Positions 18,466 through 28,409 are shown, counted from the stretch's first letter. The stretch: 64,000 nt of DNA from Pedobacter sp. MC2016-24 (GCF_015223055.1 NZ_JADFBX010000001.1:496001-560000); one strand, 5' to 3'. The notes: a model not told the origin generated them from the letters alone. Translations and numbers: made by a program.

Positions 18466-19594
18466 AAAATGAGGTTATAGTCATCGTTTGATTGTGTAAT
18501 TGACAACTGCCACCTTGATTAAAGGGTGAAATTTCTCCATAGGCATAAAACCCAGCTAAAGGGGTACCGGCGCCAAGCACTTCACTTACAGCTTCTAACT
18601 CTTCTTCAGTTCTCTGGCCTAAAATAAGTTTACGTCCAACACAACTGATTAAAAGTGAAAAATCTGGCCTTCTCTGGCCGTCTTTCAGCGTCTGCAGTGC
18701 AGCTGTAGCGGCAGCGGCTGTTAAGCGGTCAAAATTACCCTTCATGAACTTGAGCTTGGAGCCTACAGGAACATCACCGGCAAAGGTCATGGTTTTTCGC
18801 TGTTCATCAATAGAAAGAATTGTCCTTACCACTGGATGATCTGTTCCGGGCATAGTCACCGAAATCGGAAATAGAAGGGATGAACCTGGTAGATTTTCGA
18901 CATCAGAACCAAGATATTTCTTATACAAATCCAGCGCATTTACACCATCAATCTCATAAAGGACATTGGATTCAGATCTGGTGATCTCCTTTTCAAGTCC
19001 AAAAGTATCCCAACCGCCCTGCGAACCATGTGTAACCAACAGATTTTTCCCATAAAAACCTATGGCAACAATTTTACCCTCCCGGGCTTGCTCATTTAAT
19101 CCAACCAGCGTAGAGACAAAATTTGCACCGTCGCCGGCAAGACCACCCGTAATCAACAATTGGTGATTAACCCCATCGTTTAGTCCTTTAACCAATTCGC
19201 TACCATTTACGAGGCTGCCATCCGAAAGCACCATGACATACACCAACAACTCTTGAGGCAGTTTACGGATCAAATCAATTGCGGCGTCGTAGCTGCTGGA
19301 AAAATCCTGAATATCTACAGATGCCGTTTGAATGGAACACTGATCAAATTCGAAAGCCGCAATACAAACCGAATTTTCACTTACCGTATGTCCATAGATT
19401 TCCCCTGCTGTACTGCACATGACAATTTCTGCATTGGGAAATTCGGATTTAATTTTTTGATAAATCCCTTCCGGTTTTAAACCTTCCTTTCCTGAAAAAC
19501 ACAATGCGAGTTTAACATTTGACACTGCAATGGGCTTATATAGTGGATTTAATTTCCACTGATCATCCTCATACTGGTAAAGTGAAACATTCAT
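18452..19594 (-). CDS. FIST-domain sensory protein
   Basis: 380 residues matching the FIST_N (about 20-220) and FIST_C (about 225-365) pattern: SEFPNAEIVMCSTAGEIYG, ITGGLAGDGANF, SQGGWDTFG, GTPLAGFYAYGEISP. FIST domains are predicted small-ligand (amino acid or similar) sensors and are typically found with signal transduction proteins. No membrane segment or signal peptide. It is first in a two-gene unit, overlapping the hybrid kinase start by 14 bp, which supports a sensor/kinase pair acting in the cytoplasm. The ligand is not known. Confidence 0.9.
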   Translation of the reverse strand: MNVSLYQYEDDQWKLNPLYKPIAVSNVKLALCFSGKEGLKPEGIYQKIKSEFPNAEIVMCSTAGEIYGHTVSENSVCIAAFEFDQCSIQTASVDIQDFSSSYDAAIDLIRKLPQELLVYVMVLSDGSLVNGSELVKGLNDGVNHQLLITGGLAGDGANFVSTLVGLNEQAREGKIVAIGFYGKNLLVTHGSQGGWDTFGLEKEITRSESNVLYEIDGVNALDLYKKYLGSDVENLPGSSLLFPISVTMPGTDHPVVRTILSIDEQRKTMTFAGDVPVGSKLKFMKGNFDRLTAAAATAALQTLKDGQRRPDFSLLISCVGRKLILGQRTEEELEAVSEVLGAGTPLAGFYAYGEISPFNQGGSCQLHNQTMTITSFYELP

Positions 19595-19844
19595 AATTAA
19601 TCAAATTTTCAATAACTTCAAGCAGGTTTTATCACCTTATATGTTTGTGCAATCGTGTCAATGATCAGGCATCTCCAAATTAAATCACAAATTAACCAAA
19701 CATAATTTTCAATTAAATAAATTTAATGAAAAAACAGTACAATCCGTCAAAAGAAGTTACTTCTGAACAAATTTATAAATGAATCTGGATCACATTCCGG
19801 ATGTTTCAACGTTACATCATGCTCGTCATTGAGGAGGCCTTGGC

Positions 19845-19881
19845 GGGGCACTGAAGGGGCGTTTCCGGGGCCTTGATGGGG
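19845..19881 (+). repeat. 11-bp periodic GGGGC array, perfect G-quadruplex motif
   Basis: Four GGGG runs start at 19845, 19856, 19867 and 19878, exactly 11 bp apart, each followed by C and a 6-nt variable spacer (ACTGAA, GTTTCC, CTTGAT). The three loops are 7 nt each, so the stretch satisfies the usual G3+N1-7 quadruplex rule on the plus strand. A degenerate fifth unit (GAGGC CTTGGC) precedes it at 19834-19844. Confidence 0.75.
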
Positions 19882-19966
19882 CTACTTATCTAAATAAGGA
19901 TTCAGTAAGAGATAACCTGCACAGTGGCAACTGTTTATAACAGACAAAAGCAGTTGCTGCTTTTAG

Positions 19967-20002
19967 CATGATGTTAGGAGGATTTTACCTCCCAACATCA
20001 TG
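19967..20002 (-). terminator. Hairpin at the 3' end of the efflux operon
   Basis: Arms 19967-19981 and 19988-20002 pair over 15 bp around a 6-nt loop. The single non-Watson-Crick position is a G-U in minus-strand RNA but an A-C mismatch in plus-strand RNA, so the structure is better on the strand of the efflux operon, which ends 38 bp upstream. The U tract is weak. Confidence 0.6.
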
Positions 20003-20039
20003 TGATATCTTTTTTATGTTTTTGTAAATGGACTGGATT

Positions 20040-21473
20040 TTAGTTCCAACCACCTCCAAGGGCATGGTAAATATTGACTACAGCATTTAACTGTTGTTTT
20101 TTAGTTTCAATCAGTTCCAACCTGGACTGAAGCGCGTCGCGTTGAGTCATCAATACTTCAAAATAATCTGCCCTTGCCGATTTGAATAAGTCATTGGCAA
20201 TTTCTATGGACTGACCAAGTGCTTTCACCTGCCTTAATTTCAGATCATAACTTTTTTGCAGATTACCGATATTAGATAGCTGATTGGCAACTTCTAAGTA
20301 GCCTGTCAGGATACTACGTTCATAATTGTAAACGGCTTGTAACTGCTTGGCGTTGGCGTTTAAGTACTCGGCCTTAATCCCATTCCTGTTGATGAGCGGC
20401 CCCACCACATCAGCAGCAAGGGAGTACAACACTGATTCTGGTGTTCTAAGTAAATAATTCGGATTAAAAGCCTGAAAGCCCAGGCCGGCTGAAATACCTA
20501 AGGAAGGGTAAAACTGGGCTTTAGCTGCCTTCACATCCAATTTAGTTGCTGCCAATTCAAACTCTGCTTGTTTGATATCCGGGCGATTGGCCAATAACTG
20601 AGCTGGAATGCCGGTCTGGATAGCCGGTGGAACCAGGTCTGTAAATTTCTCCTTATCGCGTGCAATCGGCTGCGGATAACGGGCAAGTAACAAATTGATC
20701 CTGTTTTCAGTTTCTGTAATCTTTTGCTGGATATCAAATTCCAGGCTTTTAGAGCTTAAAACCTCTGCTTCAAATTTTCGAACGGCCAGTTCAGTTACGC
20801 GTGTGGCTTGTTTTTGAATTTTCATCAACTCGAGGGCATTGTTTTGTAAGTCAATGTTCTTCCGGACAATTTCAAGCGCATTGTCCTGTGCCAGCAATTC
20901 GTAATAAGAATTGGCAATTTCAGCGATCAGGTTGCTAACAACGAAATTCTTACCTGCTACGGTAGACAGATAGCGGTTAACGGCAGCTTGCTTGCTATTG
21001 CGCAATTTATGCCAGATATCGGCCTCCCAACTGGCCTGCAAACCAAAGTTATAGTCTGGCAATACTTCAGGCACTGCCCTGCCCGGTGTGATGTCAGTAG
21101 AGGCATCACCTGCACCAGAGCTCGTATAACGGCCCACCTTTTCTAGCCCGGCCCCAATCTTATAGTTCAGGGTTGGTAGCAGCTCCCCCTTTTTGATCCT
21201 GATTTCATTTCTGGCGATTTCTATTTCCTGGAGCGTGATATTCAGTTCCTGGTTGTTCTTTAACGCATTATCAATCAGGTTAACCAAATATGGATCCTTA
21301 AAAAACTCCTGGTATTTTAAGGTATTGCTGCTCAAAGTATCGTTTAAGCTGGAAAAACTAGAAGGGACCTGTTTATTTTCGGTACGCTGAGTCAGTTCCG
21401 GTAATTTACAAGCCGTATATGCGGCACAAATCCAGATTAAACCAATACCTTTGTAAGTACTATTTTTTAACAT
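20040..21473 (-). CDS. RND efflux outer-membrane lipoprotein (TolC/OprM-like)
   Basis: 477 residues from ATG 21473. A signal segment with lipobox AYTACK indicates a lipid-anchored outer membrane factor. Two repeated OEP domains with long helical coiled coils are visible (IEIARNEIRIKKGELLPTLNYKIG; then FELAATKLDVKAAKAQFYPSL), plus the typical RPDIKQAE motif. It forms the outer-membrane channel of a tripartite pump with the two genes upstream in the same operon. The ATG overlaps the end of the RND gene by 14 bp; a TTG at 21482 is a less likely start. Substrate not predictable. Confidence 0.92.
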   Translation of the reverse strand: MLKNSTYKGIGLIWICAAYTACKLPELTQRTENKQVPSSFSSLNDTLSSNTLKYQEFFKDPYLVNLIDNALKNNQELNITLQEIEIARNEIRIKKGELLPTLNYKIGAGLEKVGRYTSSGAGDASTDITPGRAVPEVLPDYNFGLQASWEADIWHKLRNSKQAAVNRYLSTVAGKNFVVSNLIAEIANSYYELLAQDNALEIVRKNIDLQNNALELMKIQKQATRVTELAVRKFEAEVLSSKSLEFDIQQKITETENRINLLLARYPQPIARDKEKFTDLVPPAIQTGIPAQLLANRPDIKQAEFELAATKLDVKAAKAQFYPSLGISAGLGFQAFNPNYLLRTPESVLYSLAADVVGPLINRNGIKAEYLNANAKQLQAVYNYERSILTGYLEVANQLSNIGNLQKSYDLKLRQVKALGQSIEIANDLFKSARADYFEVLMTQRDALQSRLELIETKKQQLNAVVNIYHALGGGWN

Positions 21474-24400
21474 TGTGTTCAATTTCTTCAGTTAAAGGAT
21501 GTTCTTCCTCAATTTTTATAAGTTTATGTTGCTCAGCAATTTTGCCAAAGACGAAATATAGACCAGGTATGATCACGACACCGAATAAGGTACCAAACAG
21601 CATGCCGCCCGCAGCTGCAGAACCAATAGTTCTATTGCCGATTTTCCCTGGACCTGTTGCCATCATCAGCGGAATCAGTCCGGCAATGAAAGCGAAAGAA
21701 GTCATGAGGATTGGGCGAAAACGCACCTTCGCACCTTCTAATGCCGCGTTGAGTACAGAAGCCCCCTGACTGTGGCGTTGCGCGGCAAATTCAACTATAA
21801 GCACTGCGTTTTTACCCAGCAAGCCAATCAGCATCACCATGGCAACCTGCGCATAAATGTTGTTTTCCAATCCCAAAAGTTTCAGGAATAAAAATGCACC
21901 AAACAGTCCTGCCGGTAAAGAAAGAATGACAGAAAGCGGCAATATAAAACTCTCGTACTGAGCGGCGAGAACCAGATAAACAAAGCCCAAACAAATCAGG
22001 AAGATGTATACAGCTTCATTGCCTCTGGATACCTCATCTTTAGAAATTCCGGCCCAATCAATGCCGAACCCACGCGGCAGCTTTTCTTTGGCCACTTCTG
22101 TAATTGCTTTAATGGCTTCACCAGAACTGTAACCCGGTGCCGCCTGACCGCTGATTTCTGAGGCATTATACATATTGTGCCGTGTAATTTCTGATAGTCC
22201 GTACACTTTTTCCATGTGCATAAATGCAGAAAAAGGAACCATTTCATCTCGACTATTTTTAACGGATAGTTTCAAAATATCCTGCGGCAGGGCACGGTAC
22301 TGGGGTAGGGCCTGAACCATAACTTTATACTGCCTGTCGAATTTGATAAAACTTGTTTCGTAATTACTACCGACAAATGTGGAGAGCGTATTCATAGCGT
22401 TGTCAATGGTCACCCCTTTTTGCTGGGCAATGTCATTGTCAATGCGCAACATGTATTGCGGAAAACTGGCGCTATAAAAAGTAAATACGGAAGCCAGTTC
22501 AGGTCGCTTATTGAGCTCGCGCACGAAATCACGGCTTACAGTTTCCATTTTTTTATAGTCACCGCTACCTGCTTTATCCAATAGACGCAGTTCAAAACCA
22601 CCTGCCGCACCGTATCCTGGTACCGCCGGAGGTTGAAAGAACTCGATCGAAGCACCGGGAATGGTTTTGGCTTTTTCTTCCAATTCCTCAATCACATCCT
22701 GCGCGGAGTTTTTACGCTCGCTCCATTCTTTCAGGTTGATCAGGCAGGTTCCCGAGTTTGCTCCGGTACCTTCGGTCAAAATTTCGTATCCGGCCAGGGA
22801 GGAGACAGATTTTACGCCTTCAATATGTTCAGACACTTTTTGCAGCTTTTCTGCAATCTCATTGGTGCGTTCCAGCGTAGAACCTGGGGGCGTTTGAATG
22901 ATGGCGTATACCATACCCTGGTCTTCATTTGGAATGAACCCTGAAGGCACGCTGCCACTTAAAAACCAGATACCCAGACAAAATACGAGCAGGGTACCAA
23001 AGGTAAAAATCCGACGACCAACAACCTTGGTCAGTAAGCGATCATATCTGCCGGACAGCTTTCCAAACCAAGCATTGAAACCATCCAGAAAGCGATCCAC
23101 AACACTTGCTTTTTTCTTGCTGCCATGGGTGTTTTTCAGCATAATGGCACACAATGCCGGTGTTAAGGTCAGTGCGACCACACCTGACAGGATAATTGCA
23201 GTAGCCATGGTGATGGAGAACTGTCTGTAGAAAATACCTACAGGACCAGACATGAAAGTAACCGGGATAAAAACAGAAGCCATTAAAAAGGTGATGGCCA
23301 CAATTGCCCCGCTGATTTCTTTCATTGCTTGTTGCGTAGCCTTTAAGGCTGATAACTTCGGTTTAGCAGCCATTTTAGCATGTACCGCTTCTATCACAAC
23401 AATGGCATCATCTACGACAACTCCTATGGCCAGAACCAAGGCAAACAAGGTAATCAGGTTGAGCGTAATGCCAAAAAACTGCATGAATACAAATGTTCCG
23501 ATTAATGACACCGGCACGGCAATCGCTGGAATGAGGGTTGAGCGCCAGTCTCCCAAAAATAGGAATACCACCAATCCAACCAGGATAAAGGCTTCTACAA
23601 GCGTGTGGATTACTTTTTCAATAGAAGCATCCAAAAATTTAGATACATCATAACTGATTTCATAATCCATTCCTTTCGGAAAGGAGCTCTCTTTGATCTC
23701 GGCCATTTTGGCTTTAACATCTTTAATCACTTGGCTTGCATTACTACCGTAGGATTGTTTCAGTACGATCGCGGCAGATGATTTCCCGTTCAAGTTAGAA
23801 TAGAGGTCGTACATGGAACTTCCAAACTCAATGTCTGCCACGTCTTTCAGTCGCAACAATTCCCCGTTTGGATTCGCACGAACTACAATATTTTCATAGC
23901 CTTCTTTGGTGCTAAACCTACCGGGATATTTCAATACATATTCAAAAGATTGGGAACGTTTTCCAGAGCTTTCGCCGGTTTTCCCGGGTGATGCTTCCAG
24001 ACTTTGCTCATCCAGTGATTTCATCACTTCATCAGCAGAAATGTTGTAGGCCTGCATGCGATCGGGCTTTAACCAAATGCGCATCGCGTATTCCCGGTTA
24101 CCCAGGATATCCGCAAAACCAACTCCGTCTACCCTTTTGAGCTCGGAGAGCAAATTGATATCGGCAAAGTTGTACAGGAAATTTTCATTCATTTTAGGAT
24201 CCTTGCTGTACAGGTTGATGTACATGAGCATATTGGATTCCTCGCGACTGATTTTAACGCCTTCCCTAACCACGAGAGGTGGCAGCTTATTGGTTACTGC
24301 GGCAACTCGGTTTTGCACGTTGAGTGAAGCCTGATTGGGATCTGTTCCTAGATTGAACACCACCTGTATAGAGGCCTCACCATCATTACCCGCGTCTGAG

Positions 24401-24636
24401 GCAATGTATTTCATCCCCGGCACGCCGTTTAGTGCACGCTCAAGTGGAATCACGACCGACTTGATCAGCAATTCGTTATTTGCTCCGGGATATTCGGCAG
24501 TAATGTTGACTTTGGGTGGGGATATGGAAGGGAACTGTGTTACCGGAAGGTAATTGATCGCCAAACCTCCCAGAAATAAAATGATAAGCGATATCACTAT
24601 AGAAAGGACCGGCCTTTGTATAAACTTGCTAAACAT
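21460..24636 (-). CDS. RND efflux inner-membrane transporter (AcrB/HAE1-like)
   Basis: 1058 residues, normal for the hydrophobe/amphiphile efflux-1 family. It begins MFSKFIQRPVLSIVISLIILFLGG (TM1). Twelve membrane segments in two halves with two large periplasmic loops are apparent. The proton-relay pair is present in TM4 (GVVVDDAIVVIEAVH). It exports drugs, dyes or toxic lipids by proton antiport. Middle gene of a three-gene operon: adaptor, transporter, outer-membrane channel. The gap to the adaptor gene is 21 bp and it overlaps the channel gene by 14 bp. No truncation or frameshift. Confidence 0.95.
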   Translation of the reverse strand: MFSKFIQRPVLSIVISLIILFLGGLAINYLPVTQFPSISPPKVNITAEYPGANNELLIKSVVIPLERALNGVPGMKYIASDAGNDGEASIQVVFNLGTDPNQASLNVQNRVAAVTNKLPPLVVREGVKISREESNMLMYINLYSKDPKMNENFLYNFADINLLSELKRVDGVGFADILGNREYAMRIWLKPDRMQAYNISADEVMKSLDEQSLEASPGKTGESSGKRSQSFEYVLKYPGRFSTKEGYENIVVRANPNGELLRLKDVADIEFGSSMYDLYSNLNGKSSAAIVLKQSYGSNASQVIKDVKAKMAEIKESSFPKGMDYEISYDVSKFLDASIEKVIHTLVEAFILVGLVVFLFLGDWRSTLIPAIAVPVSLIGTFVFMQFFGITLNLITLFALVLAIGVVVDDAIVVIEAVHAKMAAKPKLSALKATQQAMKEISGAIVAITFLMASVFIPVTFMSGPVGIFYRQFSITMATAIILSGVVALTLTPALCAIMLKNTHGSKKKASVVDRFLDGFNAWFGKLSGRYDRLLTKVVGRRIFTFGTLLVFCLGIWFLSGSVPSGFIPNEDQGMVYAIIQTPPGSTLERTNEIAEKLQKVSEHIEGVKSVSSLAGYEILTEGTGANSGTCLINLKEWSERKNSAQDVIEELEEKAKTIPGASIEFFQPPAVPGYGAAGGFELRLLDKAGSGDYKKMETVSRDFVRELNKRPELASVFTFYSASFPQYMLRIDNDIAQQKGVTIDNAMNTLSTFVGSNYETSFIKFDRQYKVMVQALPQYRALPQDILKLSVKNSRDEMVPFSAFMHMEKVYGLSEITRHNMYNASEISGQAAPGYSSGEAIKAITEVAKEKLPRGFGIDWAGISKDEVSRGNEAVYIFLICLGFVYLVLAAQYESFILPLSVILSLPAGLFGAFLFLKLLGLENNIYAQVAMVMLIGLLGKNAVLIVEFAAQRHSQGASVLNAALEGAKVRFRPILMTSFAFIAGLIPLMMATGPGKIGNRTIGSAAAGGMLFGTLFGVVIIPGLYFVFGKIAEQHKLIKIEEEHPLTEEIEHNVKK

Positions 24637-24657
24637 AAAAAATATATAGGAGTTGGA

Positions 24658-25740
24658 TTATTCTGTTTTCAATCTCAATTGGTGGATGACATCCTTTGGC
24701 GCCTGGAATTTGTAAGCAATCTTGTCATCGTCTTTAACTTTCTGCACACCTTCCAGTAATATTTTGTCACTGGTACTGATTCCATCAGCCAATACGTATA
24801 AATCTGGAAGCTCTGCAGCAATGCTCACCGGACGTGCATGAACCACATTATTTTTATCAACTACGAAGACATAGGTTTTATCCTGAATGTCATAGGTTGC
24901 TTTCTGTGGAACTATCAATGCATTTTTCAAGGGCACCACCATTTGGATTTTTCCAGTTTGTCCATTTCTAAGCAAGTTATCTGAATTGTCAAAACGCGCA
25001 CGGAATGCGATGTTTCCCGTTTCATTATTGAATTCGCTTTCAATTACTTCAACCTTACCTTTGGATTTAAGCAATTGATTGTTAGCCAGCAGCAAACCAG
25101 CTTCTTGTTGTTGTCTTGCTTTAGTGGAAGCCTGATAATCCAGATACTCGGGTTCAGAAACGTTGAAGTAAGCAAAAACCTGTGAATTATCAGACAAGCT
25201 GCTGAGCAATGCACCTTCATCCACAAGGCTTCCGATTTTTAAAGGGATGCGGTCGATTACGCCAGCAAAGGGTGCCCTGATTTCAGTAAGCGAAAGGTGT
25301 AGTTTGGCTAAGGCAGTTTCTGCATTGGCTTGCTGCAATTTGGCCTTAGCCATTGCGAGTTCATTTTTAGACACTACATTTTTGTCTGTGAGTAATTTTG
25401 TGTTCTGAAATTCGATTTCTGCAGCCTTCGTTTCTGCCTGAGCTTTTTGCAATTCTGCTTCAAACATTTTTGGCATAATCCGGAATAAAAGCTGACTAGC
25501 CTGAACATGCTGGCCTTCATCTACATAAATATTCTGCAAGTAGCCTTTTTCCTGAGCCCTGAGTTCGATGTTTCGGACCGATTTGATTTGTGAAACATAA
25601 GCTTTAGTTACCGAGGTATCCATTTGGATTGGACAGGTTACGGCGTAAATGACTTCTTCTTTTTTCTCTTCTTTCTTTTGTGTACAAGCTGTGGCGTAAA
25701 ATAAAACGCAGCAGCACAAGCAAACAACATTTCTGTTCAT
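24658..25740 (-). CDS. RND efflux periplasmic adaptor (membrane fusion protein)
   Basis: 360-residue HlyD/AcrA-like adaptor. N-terminal signal with lipobox YATAC and a Lys/Glu-rich tether (TQKKEEKKEE). The lipoyl/barrel-sandwich halves flank a helical hairpin: first half LRAQEKGYLQNIYVDEGQHV, hairpin about residues 95-150, second half IRAPFAGVIDRIPLKIGSLV. It is followed by beta-barrel and membrane-proximal domains. It links the RND transporter to the outer-membrane channel. First gene of the efflux operon; the 149-bp gap upstream must hold the promoter. No regulator gene is adjacent. Confidence 0.94.
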   Translation of the reverse strand: MNRNVVCLCCCVLFYATACTQKKEEKKEEVIYAVTCPIQMDTSVTKAYVSQIKSVRNIELRAQEKGYLQNIYVDEGQHVQASQLLFRIMPKMFEAELQKAQAETKAAEIEFQNTKLLTDKNVVSKNELAMAKAKLQQANAETALAKLHLSLTEIRAPFAGVIDRIPLKIGSLVDEGALLSSLSDNSQVFAYFNVSEPEYLDYQASTKARQQQEAGLLLANNQLLKSKGKVEVIESEFNNETGNIAFRARFDNSDNLLRNGQTGKIQMVVPLKNALIVPQKATYDIQDKTYVFVVDKNNVVHARPVSIAAELPDLYVLADGISTSDKILLEGVQKVKDDDKIAYKFQAPKDVIHQLRLKTE

Positions 25741-25889
25741 TCTTCGATGTATTTAACTGATCTCTTCCCTTTAATTGGGCTTTTTATGGCCCGACAATTC
25801 AATTTTCACGCGAAATAAGAAGAGAATTATGAAGTTATGATGAAGAAGGTTTACTTTAACCCTAAATTAACAGTAACATGATTTAGATT

Positions 25890-27674
25890 TTACTCCATAT
25901 AGTCAGCCTGACGACTTAAAAAGGCCCGATATTTATTAAATATAGCTGTTTTTGATACAAAGCCCAAATATTCATTTCTTTCGTCAAGGACAGGTAAAAT
26001 CCACACATTTTCTTGTTCCATCGTCTCCAAAACCTGTTTAAGCGAATCGTTGATCATCACCACTGCAGGTGCAGCCTGCATCAGGTCATTGACGTGCAAT
26101 TCATCAGTATTGCCAATACCTTTTTTCAGGATGTCTTCGACATACATTAAACCTTTAAAGCTCCTGTCCTCAGCAATTACAGGAAACAGGTTCCTTTTAG
26201 ATTGCAAAATATCATTTAACCTATTCGAAATCAGATCATCATCTTTTAAAACCAGGTAATCACGCTCTACAAGATAGCGCAGTTTCATCATATTCAAAAC
26301 TGTCGTATCCTTGTCTTCCAAAGAAGAAAGCTCGCCCCTGTCTGCCAAAGGTTTGGTGTAGATGGAGTACTGACTGGAACTTCGGCTAATCAAATAGGAA
26401 ATGGCAGATGTGATCATCAATGGGACCATTAAAATATAGCCCCCGGTGATTTCTGCAATTAGAAAGATGCCGGTCAGGGGAGCGTGCATAATGGCACTTA
26501 ATGAGGCAGCCATACCGGCCACGATAAAGTTGGCGACATTAAGGTGTGCAATACCCAAGCTGTTTGCTGTAAAAGCTACTACAAAGCCCATCAAACCGCC
26601 CATAATTAAGCTGGGCGCAAAGATACCGCCATTACCACCGGCACCAAGCGTAATGAGCGTGGCTGCCGATTTGGCGAATAAGGTGACTATAGTGAATACC
26701 ACAATCACCCAGGGCACACTGCTGTAATCAGAGAAAATGCTGTTGGTGATCATACTGGTATAGTTTCCTCCAATCAGATTTTTAATGGTTACATACCCCT
26801 CTCCGTATAATGTCGGGAATAAAAAAACTAGGACACCCAGCATGAGACCACCTAACACTACTTTTTTATATGGGTTCTTGATCTTGTAGAAAGATGATTT
26901 AATGAAGTAATTGATCTTGACGAAATAAATGGAGAACAGGCCGATTAAGGCGGCCAAAATCACATAATAAAACAGCGCATCTATCCTCCAGCCTTCAGTA
27001 GCAATAAAAAATAACTGCTCATTGTAAAACAACCGGGCGACCACCGCCGCAGTAGCAGAAGCCAACAATAAAGGAATAAACGCAGGTATGGTAAATTCAG
27101 GCAATAAAATTTCTATGGCAAACACAATACCCGCAATCGGACTATTGAACGCACCTGCAATACCTGCCGCAGCACCACAAGCCAATAACATGGTGGTTTC
27201 GCGGTAAGATAAGCCCAGGAAACGACCAACTACAGAACCAATTCCACCACCACTGGTCACGATGGGTGCTTCGAGTCCTGTCGACCCACCAAAGCCAACC
27301 GTTAATGCAGCTGTAATGATCTGCGAATAGATGTTATGAGGTTCTACTTTACTTGATTTTCTGGAAATGGTATAAATCAAAGGCGTTAAACCGGTTTCAA
27401 ATCTTCCCTTCCGGATAAACCGCCGGACGTACGTAACCGATAGTAAAATGCCGATAAAAGGGAAAAAGAAATAGAGGTAATACTTGTACTGCCAATGAAA
27501 GCCTGTCTGCAGAAATTCTTCAATATGATGCGTAATGGCCTTGAGTAAAGACGCGGCCAATCCAGCAAGTATACCTACAATTAATGCAGCAATCACCAGG
27601 AAATTGCGGTTTGAAATCTTTGTTCTCCTGTACTGATTAATTGCGTCTACATAGTTTACCAACTTAACGTACAT
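25890..27674 (-). CDS. ClC-family chloride channel/antiporter with C-terminal CBS pair
   Basis: 594 residues. About ten or more membrane helices cover residues 25-440. ClC selectivity segments are recognisable: GGSTGLEAPIV, where Glu135 matches the gating glutamate, and GGIFAPSL near 350. Two CBS domains follow (about 465-590, ending VLDERNEYLGFVSKTAIFNKY), which usually bind adenine nucleotides and tune gating. Transports chloride or a related anion such as fluoride or nitrate; I cannot decide channel versus proton antiporter by eye. It follows the RluA-type gene by 12 bp on the same strand. Confidence 0.92.
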   Translation of the reverse strand: MYVKLVNYVDAINQYRRTKISNRNFLVIAALIVGILAGLAASLLKAITHHIEEFLQTGFHWQYKYYLYFFFPFIGILLSVTYVRRFIRKGRFETGLTPLIYTISRKSSKVEPHNIYSQIITAALTVGFGGSTGLEAPIVTSGGGIGSVVGRFLGLSYRETTMLLACGAAAGIAGAFNSPIAGIVFAIEILLPEFTIPAFIPLLLASATAAVVARLFYNEQLFFIATEGWRIDALFYYVILAALIGLFSIYFVKINYFIKSSFYKIKNPYKKVVLGGLMLGVLVFLFPTLYGEGYVTIKNLIGGNYTSMITNSIFSDYSSVPWVIVVFTIVTLFAKSAATLITLGAGGNGGIFAPSLIMGGLMGFVVAFTANSLGIAHLNVANFIVAGMAASLSAIMHAPLTGIFLIAEITGGYILMVPLMITSAISYLISRSSSQYSIYTKPLADRGELSSLEDKDTTVLNMMKLRYLVERDYLVLKDDDLISNRLNDILQSKRNLFPVIAEDRSFKGLMYVEDILKKGIGNTDELHVNDLMQAAPAVVMINDSLKQVLETMEQENVWILPVLDERNEYLGFVSKTAIFNKYRAFLSRQADYME

Positions 27675-27686
27675 GTTTCCATTTAT

Positions 27687-28409
27687 TTAGGCGTCAAACT
27701 TATCGAGTAGCTTGATCAGTGTTGCAAAATCTTTAGGGTATGGTGCTTCAATGACGATGTCCTGTCCATCTAATCCTTTAAAAACGAGATGACGGGCGTG
27801 TAAGGCAAAGCGTTTCATGATGGGTTGTTCTTCATCATCTTTGGCGATGCGATAACCTTTTTTCATGGTTGAAAGATAGACTGGCTTACCGCGGTACATA
27901 TCATCCCCGGCAATCGCTGCACGTTGGGTAGCCAGGTGAATACGGATCTGGTGCATTCGGCCTGTAATGGGCTTACATTCAACCAGGGTGTAATGTCTGT
28001 AATTTTTGAGTGTATTGAATATCGTTTCTGCACGCTTACCTTCCTTACGGTCAATTGTTACGCTTTTATTCCCATCATTTAAAATGGGCAAATCGATAAA
28101 CAGCTCTTTGAAAGTAAATTGCCCGTCTACTACGGCGTGGTAGGTTTTGTTCACCTTGCGTTTTTCAAACTGCATGGCTACAGAACGATAAGCCTCCGGA
28201 GTCTTTGCGATGATAATGGCTCCGGAGGTCTCTTTATCTAATCGATGGCAAACTTGCGCATCGTCTGAATATTGTTTAGCCAGGCGAAGGATATTCACTT
28301 CACCAGAACCACCGCGCTCATCCAGTGAGGCTACAAATGGTGGTTTATTCACTACGATATAATCGTCGTTTTCAAATAGTATCAGGTCTTTAAAAGAAGG
28401 ATATTTCAA
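27687..28409 (-). CDS. RluA-family RNA pseudouridine synthase
   Basis: 240 residues; only the catalytic domain, no S4 domain. The catalytic motif CHRLDKETSGAIIIAKT holds the nucleophilic Asp58, and GRMHQIRIHLA is the second conserved motif. It isomerises uridines in rRNA or tRNA. The lack of an S4 domain resembles RluA/TruC-like members, and the exact target site cannot be told. Likely first gene of a unit with the ClC gene 12 bp downstream; 30 bp separate it from the response regulator stop on the same strand. Confidence 0.92.
   Translation of the reverse strand: MKYPSFKDLILFENDDYIVVNKPPFVASLDERGGSGEVNILRLAKQYSDDAQVCHRLDKETSGAIIIAKTPEAYRSVAMQFEKRKVNKTYHAVVDGQFTFKELFIDLPILNDGNKSVTIDRKEGKRAETIFNTLKNYRHYTLVECKPITGRMHQIRIHLATQRAAIAGDDMYRGKPVYLSTMKKGYRIAKDDEEQPIMKRFALHARHLVFKGLDGQDIVIEAPYPKDFATLIKLLDKFDA

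Larger units (their letters stand above)
19595..20039. other. 445-bp intergenic region between efflux operon end and FIST gene
   Basis: No plausible gene. It holds the upstream region of the FIST gene (AT-rich, about 19595-19790), a G-rich 11-bp periodic array (19834-19883) and a hairpin with 7-bp arms (GCAACTG 19927-19933 / CAGTTGC 19951-19957). A 15-bp hairpin (19967-20002) lies at the 3' end of the efflux operon. The strong local jump in GC content in the array is out of keeping with the AT-rich flanks. Confidence 0.7.

Noticed and set aside
23252..23653. 133-codon plus-strand frame over the RND transporter
   Set aside because: Shadow of the transporter gene; translation is a low-complexity Thr/Ala mixture.
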